Positions 1-5,388 of a stretch of DNA of 5,388 nucleotides are shown here, one piece after another (position 1 is the stretch's first letter; each line of letters starts with the position of its first letter). The stretch comes from Crocinitomicaceae bacterium (GTDB lineage Bacteria > Bacteroidota > Bacteroidia > Flavobacteriales_D > Crocinitomicaceae). Both the position numbers and the translations under genes were made by a program. The stretch covers positions 1 through 5,388 of the forward strand of contig JALWLM010000188.1 in the NCBI GenBank assembly GCA_027084145.1. The letters are read 5' to 3'. The notes beneath the pieces are model-generated. The model saw nothing but the letters and a program-made list of their open reading frames with translations, searched no databases and had not been told where the DNA came from.

Positions 1-41
1 ACAAATATGCTTAAAATTGTAGTTATAAATAGACAAAAAAG

Positions 42-1175
42 ATGCTAAACATTCATCAACTTAGTTTTTGGGAAAAAAAAACCTTTTTTGATCAAATAGA
101 TTTTTTGATTATTGGTGCCGGTATTGTTGGTTATAACACCGCATTATTTTTAAAGAAAAAAAATCCTGATGCAAAGATTTTAATTATCGAAAAAGGTTAT
201 CTACCATCCGGAGCAAGTACTAAAAATGCAGGATTTGCTTGTTTCGGGTCTCCTTCTGAAATTTATGATGATTTAAAAAAAATCAAAGAAAAAGAAGTTT
301 GGGAAACAGTTGCTAAACGATGGGAAGGTTTAATTAGGTTAAAAGAAATCGTCAGTGAAAACAATATGGACTATCAAAGAAACGGCTCTTGGGAAGTCTT
401 ATCATTCAAACAAACGGAACTTAAAAAAGAATTGGATTGTTTTTTACCCGAACTCAATAAAAAAATAAAAGAAATTACAGGTGTAGATAATGTTTACAGC
501 ATTGATGACAAGATTTCCGATAAATTCGGATTTAAAAACATTTACTCATCTTATTACAATCTACTGGAAGCACAAATAGACACTGGTAAATTAATGCAAT
601 ATTTACATAAAGTATCTATTGAAAATAATATACTTATTTTATTTGGAATAAACGTTTTAGATATAGAAATAAACGATGGAATTGTAAAAACAAATATAGG
701 CGATATTGTCTCTGAAAAAGTAATTATATGTACTAACGGTTTCGCTTCAAAATTACTCCCTGATGAAGACGTTTCTCCTGCAAGAGCACAAGTTCTCATT
801 ACAAAGCCAATTCCAAATTTAAAGATAAAAGGAACGTTCCACTATGAGCATGGTTTTTATTACTTTAGAAATATTTATAATAGAATATTATTGGGAGGAG
901 GCAGAAATTTAGACATTGAGGGAGAAACGACCTTTGAGTTTAAAAATACAGTACGAATAACAGAGGAATTAAAAGATTTATTAGCCAACATCATCCTTCC
1001 TGACACATCTTACGAAATAGATTATTTTTGGTCGGGAATTATGGGAACAGGAAAAAGCAAATCGCCGATTATTAAGCAAATTGGAACAAAAACATATTGT
1101 GGTGTGAGATTAGGAGGAATGGGCGTTGCCATAGGAGCACTAGTCGGTCAGGAATTAGCGGAATTAAGTATGTAA
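42..1175 (+). CDS. FAD-dependent oxidoreductase, DAO family
   Basis: This 377-residue protein is a probable cytoplasmic flavoenzyme of the D-amino-acid oxidase/glycine oxidase/sarcosine oxidase superfamily, whose members oxidise C-N bonds of amines or amino acids. Visible motifs: a Rossmann FAD-binding loop GAGIVG at residues 25-30 after a hydrophobic strand, an acidic residue E50 closing the second strand (ribose binding), the DAO-type segment GASTKNAGF at 57-65, a second FAD-contacting strand IICTNGFASKLL at 228-239, and a C-terminal glycine-rich segment VRLGGMGVAIG at 355-365. Length suits a single-domain DAO enzyme. No signal peptide or membrane segment is seen. The start at 42 follows an A-rich stretch (AAAAAAG), and the short N-terminus (LSFWEKK) resembles flavobacterial relatives as I remember them. 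The substrate cannot be read from sequence. The segment SGIMG (331-335), near where monomeric sarcosine oxidase carries its flavin-linking Cys, has no Cys, so non-covalent FAD is likely. The family assignment is firm; the reaction is unknown. Confidence 0.9.
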   Translation: MLNIHQLSFWEKKTFFDQIDFLIIGAGIVGYNTALFLKKKNPDAKILIIEKGYLPSGASTKNAGFACFGSPSEIYDDLKKIKEKEVWETVAKRWEGLIRLKEIVSENNMDYQRNGSWEVLSFKQTELKKELDCFLPELNKKIKEITGVDNVYSIDDKISDKFGFKNIYSSYYNLLEAQIDTGKLMQYLHKVSIENNILILFGINVLDIEINDGIVKTNIGDIVSEKVIICTNGFASKLLPDEDVSPARAQVLITKPIPNLKIKGTFHYEHGFYYFRNIYNRILLGGGRNLDIEGETTFEFKNTVRITEELKDLLANIILPDTSYEIDYFWSGIMGTGKSKSPIIKQIGTKTYCGVRLGGMGVAIGALVGQELAELSM

Positions 1176-1200
1176 AGGTCTATCCATTTTAAGATATTCC

Positions 1201-1232
1201 TTGCATTTAATTAAATAAATATACTATTTTTG
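1201..1232 (+). promoter_or_regulatory. Bacteroidota-type promoter for gcvT
   Basis: A -7 element TATTTTTG at 1225-1232 matches the Bacteroidota consensus TAnnTTTG exactly. A TTG at 1201-1203 serves as the -33 element, with a 21-bp spacer that falls in the range reported for this phylum. Transcription would start near 1237-1240, leaving a leader of only about 11-14 nt before the gcvT ATG at 1251, too short for a glycine riboswitch. Matching is by eye; no transcript data. Confidence 0.65.
1205..1216. repeat. 12-bp AT palindrome inside the gcvT promoter spacer
   Basis: ATTTAATTAAAT is a perfect inverted repeat lying between the presumed -33 and -7 elements of the gcvT promoter. A regulator bound there would block RNA polymerase, so it could be an operator. 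An all-A/T palindrome of this size can also occur by chance in AT-rich intergenic DNA, so no function is claimed. Confidence 0.25.
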
Positions 1233-1250
1233 GACTCAAAATCAATTAAA

Positions 1251-2339
1251 ATGAAAAAGACACCTCTATACAACAAACACATTGAATTAGGAGCAAAGAT
1301 GGTTCCTTTTGCAGGGTTTGAAATGCCTGTACAATATAATGGAGTTAAAGCAGAACATGAAACTGTTAGAGAACACGTAGGTGTCTTTGATGTATCACAT
1401 ATGGGAGAGTTTTTAATCTCCGGCGAGGATGCTCTAAGCTTAATTCAAAAAGTTACAACGAACGATGTTTCTAAAATAACACCCGGTAGAGCACAATACA
1501 ATTGTATGCCTAATGGAAAAGGTGGAATTGTAGATGATTTAATCATTTATATGTTGGATAATAATAAATATCTACTTGTTGTAAATGCTTCAAATATTGA
1601 AAAAGATTGGGATTGGATATCTTCGCACAACACCTTTGGAGCAACGATGGAAAACCTTTCTGATGACTATGCTCTTTTCGCTGTTCAAGGACCTAAAGCT
1701 GTTGAAGCAATGCAGTCATTGACTTCAGAAGATTTATCTGCAATCAAATATTATCATTTTAAAACAGGTGATTTTGCAGGTTTTAATAACATCATTATTT
1801 CTGCAACCGGATATACAGGAAGCGGAGGTTTCGAAATTTACTGTAGCAACGAGCAGGCTGAACAAATTTGGGATAAAATATTAGAAGCTGGTAAAGATTT
1901 TAATATTAAACCTATAGGACTCGCTGCAAGAGACACACTAAGATTAGAAATGGGGTTCTGTCTTTATGGAAATGATATTGATGATACTACTTCCCCTCTG
2001 GAAGCAGGTCTGGGATGGATAACTAAACTAGACAAGGATGCCGATTTCATAGACAAAGATTTTCTTATTCAACAAAAAGAACAAGGTGTTCAAAGAAAAT
2101 TAGTCGGTTTTGAACTAATTGACAGAGGGATTCCTAGAAATGGATATGAAATCATTGACAAAGATGGCAACATTATTGGAAATGTAACATCCGGAACGAT
2201 GGGACCTTCCGTAAATAAAGCTATTGGATTAGGATATATCAAAACTCCTTTTTCTAAACCTGAAACAGAAATTTTTATTCGTGTCAGAAATAAAGACTTA
2301 AAAGCAAAAGTTGTTCGACCCCCTTTCTATAAAAAATAA
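1251..2339 (+). CDS. gcvT: Glycine cleavage system T protein (aminomethyltransferase)
   Basis: GcvT takes the aminomethyl group from the lipoyl arm of the H protein and, with tetrahydrofolate, releases ammonia and forms 5,10-methylene-THF; it acts in the cytoplasm. The 362-residue product has the usual length and the family layout: N-terminal KMVPFAGFEMPVQY at 16-29, FDVSHMGE at 46-53, the loop GGIVDDL at 91-97 carrying the catalytic Asp (D96, same number as in the Thermotoga enzyme), GYTGSGGFEI at 187-196 with folate-contacting Y188 and E195, and LAARDTLRLEMGF at 224-236. The C-terminal barrel domain contains GTMGPS at 315-320. I chose the ATG at 1251 because the protein then begins MKKTPLY as relatives do. 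The 7-residue longer form from TTG at 1230 would begin inside the promoter. No gcvH or gcvP is in the window, so the other subunits are encoded elsewhere. No key residue appears missing. Confidence 0.96.
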   Translation: MKKTPLYNKHIELGAKMVPFAGFEMPVQYNGVKAEHETVREHVGVFDVSHMGEFLISGEDALSLIQKVTTNDVSKITPGRAQYNCMPNGKGGIVDDLIIYMLDNNKYLLVVNASNIEKDWDWISSHNTFGATMENLSDDYALFAVQGPKAVEAMQSLTSEDLSAIKYYHFKTGDFAGFNNIIISATGYTGSGGFEIYCSNEQAEQIWDKILEAGKDFNIKPIGLAARDTLRLEMGFCLYGNDIDDTTSPLEAGLGWITKLDKDADFIDKDFLIQQKEQGVQRKLVGFELIDRGIPRNGYEIIDKDGNIIGNVTSGTMGPSVNKAIGLGYIKTPFSKPETEIFIRVRNKDLKAKVVRPPFYKK

Positions 2340-2352
2340 TCTCTCGATTTTC

Positions 2353-2388
2353 TGTAACCTTTATAGAAATTAGTGTTAAGAGGTTATG
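2353..2388 (+). other. Possible small hairpin after gcvT
   Basis: TAACCT (2355-2360) and AGGTTA (2381-2386) are perfect inverted repeats. With flanking G-U pairs and one U-A pair the RNA stem reaches 10 bp around a 16-nt loop. It starts 13 bp after the gcvT stop. It has no T-tract behind it, so it is not a standard terminator by itself; it could protect the 3' end of the message or be chance. Confidence 0.25.
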
Positions 2389-2401
2389 AACAGAATATAA
2401 A

Positions 2402-2442
2402 CAAATAGGTTTTAAAAAATATTTAAAACTTGTTTGGATTTT
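2402..2442 (+). terminator. Terminator-like 15-bp hairpin between gcvT and dnaB
   Basis: Arms at 2402-2416 and 2422-2436 form a continuous 15-bp RNA stem with a 5-nt loop (AAATA): 13 Watson-Crick pairs, including an 8-bp perfect core GTTTTAAA/TTTAAAAC, and two G-U pairs (2406/2432 and 2408/2430). Both wobbles form only in RNA copied in the + direction; the opposite strand would have A-C mismatches. A short T-run (2439-2442) follows. Position, orientation and T-run suit a rho-independent terminator for gcvT, but the stem is AT-rich and the U-tract short, so it may be weak. Confidence 0.5.
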
Positions 2443-2468
2443 ATCACCTACAGCGGTGTTTATTTTCA

Positions 2469-2476
2469 TAACTTTG
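2469..2476 (+). promoter_or_regulatory. Promoter -7 element upstream of dnaB
   Basis: TAACTTTG matches the Bacteroidota -7 consensus TAnnTTTG exactly. No TTG is present at the expected 17-23 bp upstream (2441-2452 reads TTATCACCTACA), so the -33 half is weak or absent. Transcription would begin near 2481-2483, giving a leader of about 33-35 nt before the dnaB ATG at 2516. It lies just downstream of the terminator-like hairpin, as expected for a new transcription unit. Confidence 0.5.
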
Positions 2477-2515
2477 AAAGAGTGACATATTGAATTATTT
2501 TATTATTACAGCATC

Positions 2516-4081
2516 ATGGAAAACAAAACAACGCCAAATAGAGCTTTCATAAAAAAAACACAAACAAATCTTCCTGCAGAATTAAGTGGGAAAATTCCTC
2601 CGCAATCTTTAGAAGCCGAAAGAGCTGTTATTGGTGCCATGATGTTACAGAAAGATGCTGTGGCTGATGTTATTGACATCCTCAATGAAGAAAGCTTTTA
2701 CGACCCTCGTCATCAAACGATATACAAAGCCATTAAGGATCTATTTGGGCATTCAAAACCGATTGATTTAATTAGCATTCATGATACCCTCCAAAGAAAT
2801 GGAGAAATATCAATTGCAGGAGGTGTTTCTTATCTTACAGAATTAGTCAATAGTGTCTCTTCTTCTGCTCACGTAGAATATTATGCAAGAATTATTTCCG
2901 AGAAACACATCAAGCGGGAATTAATCCGAATGAGTTCTAAAATAATTGAAAAATCTTATGATGAAACAAGCGATGTTTTTGATGTTTTAAATGAAGCTGA
3001 AGCACATCTGTTTCAAATAGCGGAAAACAATATGAGTCGCTCTGTTGATAACATGCATGATGTTGTAACGGAAGCGATTACAGAAATAGAAAAAGCCTCT
3101 CAAAATAAAACAGGAATTTCAGGAGTTCCTACCGGATTTTCTGCTTTGGATAGAATTACTGCCGGGTGGCAAAATTCAGATATGATTGTTATTGCCGCCA
3201 GACCGGCAATGGGTAAAACAGCATTTGTACTCTCAATGGCAAGAAATATTGCAGTGGATTACAATATGGGAGTTGCTATTTTTTCTTTGGAAATGTCCTC
3301 CGTCCAACTTGTAAAACGGTTAATTTCTGCTGAGGCTAGAATTCCTGCAGAAAAATTAAGAAAAGGTGATTTAGCTGATCATGAGTTCCAACAATTACAT
3401 TCAAGAATCAGCAAACTTTCTACTGCCCCTATTTTCATTGATGATACTCCCGGTTTAAGTGTTTTTGACTTAAGAGCAAAATGTCGACGCTTAAAGATGG
3501 ATCCGAAAAAAAACTTAAGCATTGTCATCATTGATTATTTGCAATTGATGAGTGCGGGAGGTTCCTCTAAAGGAGGAAATAGAGAACAAGAAATTTCAAC
3601 TATCTCGCGTTCAATTAAAGAAATCGCAAAAGAATTAAATGTTCCGGTAATCGCTTTATCTCAATTGAGTCGTTCCGTAGAACAACGAGGAGGAGACAAA
3701 CGTCCGATATTGTCTGATTTGAGAGAATCAGGAGCTATAGAACAAGACGCGGATATCGTTTCATTTATTTACAGACCTGAATATTACGGCTTCATACAAG
3801 ATGAAGATGGAAATTCAAATCTTGGTGTGGGAGAAATAATTATTGCAAAACACCGAAATGGAGCACTTGAAAATGTTCGTTTACGTTTTGTAAAAGAATA
3901 TGCACGTTTTGAAAACATAGAATCTGCTATTGATTATCATGAAGGAAATCATTTTTCCGGTAGTCTTCCACAAGGAGATAGCTTTGACAATAATCAAACA
4001 ATCACTCTAAAAAGTAAAATCAATCAAGATGTAAATGATATTGATTTTAATCCTATAGATGATAATGGAACTCCTTTTTAA
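2516..4081 (+). CDS. dnaB: Replicative DNA helicase DnaB
   Basis: DnaB is the hexameric ATP-driven helicase that unwinds DNA at the replication fork and recruits primase. The 521-residue protein has a short polar leader (1-27), the N-terminal primase-interacting domain (about 28-130, beginning IPPQSLEAERAVIGAMM), a linker, and a RecA-like ATPase domain (about 200-465). Visible motifs: Walker A AARPAMGKTAF at 227-237 with K234 and T235, the catalytic Glu in SLEM (E259), Walker B IVIIDYLQL at 336-344 with D340, motif H3 LSQLSRSVEQR at 381-391, the DNA-binding region RPILSDLRESGAIEQDADI at 396-414, and the arginine-finger segment KHRNG at 445-449 (R447). The C-terminal 50 residues are polar and acid-rich, and look disordered. 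Length is normal and the ATPase motifs are uninterrupted, so there is no intein. The ATG at 2516 has no Shine-Dalgarno sequence, normal for Bacteroidota. It probably heads a transcription unit with the next gene, 10 bp downstream. Confidence 0.97.
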   Translation: MENKTTPNRAFIKKTQTNLPAELSGKIPPQSLEAERAVIGAMMLQKDAVADVIDILNEESFYDPRHQTIYKAIKDLFGHSKPIDLISIHDTLQRNGEISIAGGVSYLTELVNSVSSSAHVEYYARIISEKHIKRELIRMSSKIIEKSYDETSDVFDVLNEAEAHLFQIAENNMSRSVDNMHDVVTEAITEIEKASQNKTGISGVPTGFSALDRITAGWQNSDMIVIAARPAMGKTAFVLSMARNIAVDYNMGVAIFSLEMSSVQLVKRLISAEARIPAEKLRKGDLADHEFQQLHSRISKLSTAPIFIDDTPGLSVFDLRAKCRRLKMDPKKNLSIVIIDYLQLMSAGGSSKGGNREQEISTISRSIKEIAKELNVPVIALSQLSRSVEQRGGDKRPILSDLRESGAIEQDADIVSFIYRPEYYGFIQDEDGNSNLGVGEIIIAKHRNGALENVRLRFVKEYARFENIESAIDYHEGNHFSGSLPQGDSFDNNQTITLKSKINQDVNDIDFNPIDDNGTPF

Positions 4082-4091
4082 TTATTAAAAG

Positions 4092-5357
4092 ATGCTCTTA
4101 CGCGTAAAACTATTTTTGGTTATTTTTCTTGTTTGTTTTTCATTTAACGGAAAAACTTCTCAAATTCTTATTCCTATGGATGAAACACAAACCAATCATC
4201 TTAAATCCTACGGAATAGCATATTTTTTATTAGAAAACGGAATAAGCATTGAATGGTTATTAAACTATAGAGGAGGTTCGTTTCTAACGCCACACTTGAT
4301 GTCTATTGAGGAAGAGTTGATGCTTAGAGGAATTAAATACATTGTTTTAACAGATGGACAGGTTAATCGAATTAAAAATGAAATAGCCTCTCCTGAAGTT
4401 AATATGGAAGTTGTAAGATTAGATAAAGCTCCTAAAATTGCGGTCTATACACCCGAAGGGAAACAACCTTGGGATGATGCAGTCACATTAGTGTTAGAAT
4501 ATGCTGAAATTCCTTATGATAAAATTTATGACTCCATTATCTTAAATAAAGGATTAGCAGAATACGATTGGCTCCATCTTCATCATGAAGATTTCACCGG
4601 ACAATATGGTAAGTTCTATGCTGCTTTCAGATCTTACCCTTGGTATAAAAGACAGGTTTATGAAATGGAACAATTGGCTAAAAGCTTAGGGTTTCAGAAA
4701 GTTTCAAAATTAAAATTGGCTGTAGCTCAAGAGATTAAAAACTATGTTATCGGAGGAGGTTTTTTATTTACAATGTGTAGTGGGACGGATTCATTTGACA
4801 TTGCTCTTTCTGCTTATAATACAGATATTTGTGATGTTATGTATGACCATGACCCTATAGATCCTAATTGTCAAGAGAAATTGGACTTTAATGCTACTCT
4901 TGCTTTTGAAAATTTTCAATTAGTACTAGACCCTTTAGTATATGAATATTCGTCTATTGATGGAACGAAGAAACATAGGAGAAATGAAAAAACAGATAAA
5001 TTTACTTTATTTGAGTTTTCAGCTAAATGGGATATTATCCCTACTATGTTAACTCAATGCCATACAGATGTTATCAATGGTTTTATGGGACAAACAACTG
5101 ATTTTAATAAAGAATATATCAAATCGAATGTTCTTATACTTGGAGAGAGCAAGTCAATTGGAACGGCCAGATATATTCACGGAACATTAGGAATGGGAAC
5201 ATGGACATTCTATGGAGGACATGATCCTGAGGATTATGAACATCGAGTTGGAGATCCACCAACAGATTTAAATCTTCATCCTAATTCTCCGGGATATCGT
5301 TTAATATTAAACAATATCTTATTTCCTGCTGCTAAAAAGAAAAAGAGAAAAACTTAA
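4092..5357 (+). CDS. Exported protein of the flavobacterial 'asparagine synthetase B' group, function unknown
   Basis: This 421-residue protein belongs to a group that I recall being labelled 'asparagine synthetase B' and placed beside dnaB in flavobacteria. The label does not fit: there is no N-terminal Cys glutaminase domain, and a hydrophobic stretch (residues 5-18) after a Lys/Arg-bearing start forms a signal peptide, probably cleaved near residue 23, sending it to the periplasm. No lipobox surrounds C15. Recognisable segments: ILIPMD at 25-30, LLNYRGGSFL at 56-65, YDWLHLHHEDFTGQYGKF at 158-175, GGGFLFTMCSGTDSFDIAL at 221-239, WTFYGGHDPEDYEHR at 371-385, and a basic tail KKKKRK at 415-420. 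The strand-Cys-turn-helix around C229 resembles the nucleophile elbow of class I glutamine-amidotransferase-like proteins, with H377 a candidate partner; this is inference. SGTDS (230-234) superficially resembles the AsnB ATP-loop SGGLDS, which may explain the name. The ATG at 4092 follows AAAAG and keeps the signal peptide. The 10-bp gap implies co-transcription with dnaB. Confidence 0.85.
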   Translation: MLLRVKLFLVIFLVCFSFNGKTSQILIPMDETQTNHLKSYGIAYFLLENGISIEWLLNYRGGSFLTPHLMSIEEELMLRGIKYIVLTDGQVNRIKNEIASPEVNMEVVRLDKAPKIAVYTPEGKQPWDDAVTLVLEYAEIPYDKIYDSIILNKGLAEYDWLHLHHEDFTGQYGKFYAAFRSYPWYKRQVYEMEQLAKSLGFQKVSKLKLAVAQEIKNYVIGGGFLFTMCSGTDSFDIALSAYNTDICDVMYDHDPIDPNCQEKLDFNATLAFENFQLVLDPLVYEYSSIDGTKKHRRNEKTDKFTLFEFSAKWDIIPTMLTQCHTDVINGFMGQTTDFNKEYIKSNVLILGESKSIGTARYIHGTLGMGTWTFYGGHDPEDYEHRVGDPPTDLNLHPNSPGYRLILNNILFPAAKKKKRKT

Positions 5358-5388
5358 AATTTTCTTTCTTACCTATTATATCCAATAT
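5358..5388. other. Window end without recognisable feature
   Basis: These 31 bases after the last stop codon are T-rich (AATTTTCTTTCTT) and contain no start codon on the + strand, no TAnnTTTG element and no convincing hairpin. The next gene lies outside the window. Confidence 0.5.

Noticed and set aside
1..48. Frame open from base 1 to a stop at 46-48, which would overlap the oxidoreductase start as ATGCTAA
   Set aside because: Fifteen codons with no recognisable sequence; the other two frames stop at 12-14 and 20-22, so the end of any upstream gene cannot be assigned.
554..799. 81-codon open frame on the - strand inside the oxidoreductase gene
   Set aside because: It lies wholly within a well-supported gene, and its product has no recognisable motif; it is a shadow frame.
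2284..2469. 61-codon open frame on the - strand across the gcvT end and intergenic region
   Set aside because: It overlaps the 3' end of gcvT and runs through the hairpin; it has no recognisable domain and no promoter element, and its composition fits a chance frame.
2340..2515. Riboswitch or small RNA in the gap between gcvT and dnaB
   Set aside because: No glycine-riboswitch, tRNA or other known RNA pattern is visible; only the two simple hairpins are supported.
2516..4081. Possible intein in dnaB, a common insertion site
   Set aside because: The ATPase motifs run without interruption and the length of 521 residues is normal.
4111..4118. TATTTTTG, a perfect -7 match identical to that of gcvT
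   Set aside because: It lies inside the signal-peptide codons of the exported protein, has no -33 partner at the right distance, and a transcript from it would lack the start codon.
5341..5370. Purine-rich run followed by T-rich run after the last gene, resembling a terminator
   Set aside because: Only about five solid pairs (GAAAA/TTTTC) plus one or two marginal ones form, all but one A-T; too weak to call.

Overview
The window is AT-rich (by eye about one third G+C) and carries four complete genes, all on the + strand. It looks like chromosomal DNA of a Bacteroidota bacterium, most likely Flavobacteriia or a close relative. The reasons are: start codons preceded by A-rich stretches with no Shine-Dalgarno sequence; two intergenic matches to the Bacteroidota -7 promoter element TAnnTTTG; and the pairing of dnaB with an exported protein that I recall being annotated as 'asparagine synthetase B' in flavobacterial genomes.

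Layout: (1) 42-1175, an FAD-dependent oxidoreductase of the DAO family. (2) 1176-1250, a short intergenic region with a well-matched promoter. (3) 1251-2339, gcvT, the aminomethyltransferase of the glycine cleavage system. Its start is best placed at the ATG at 1251; an upstream TTG at 1230 lies inside the promoter -7 element. (4) 2340-2515, a 176-bp intergenic region with two hairpins, one of them a 15-bp terminator-like stem, followed by a -7 element for the next gene. (5) 2516-4081, dnaB, the replicative helicase, with all key motifs and no intein. (6) 4092-5357, a 421-residue protein with a signal peptide, only 10 bp behind dnaB and probably co-transcribed with it. The last 31 bp hold no recognisable feature.

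The genes appear to form at least three transcription units: the oxidoreductase (its promoter lies outside the window), gcvT alone, and dnaB with the exported protein. The oxidoreductase and gcvT may share a link to amino-acid and one-carbon metabolism, because DAO-family and GcvT-type domains are fused in sarcosine and dimethylglycine dehydrogenases; here this rests on adjacency only. DnaB acts in chromosome replication, and the exported protein has no evident link to it.

This is mostly ordinary core-genome sequence, with no sign of mobile elements, CRISPR, defence genes or RNA genes. The most open question is the function of the exported protein. Its usual name does not fit its sequence, and it looks more like a class I glutamine-amidotransferase-like fold with a candidate Cys/His pair.
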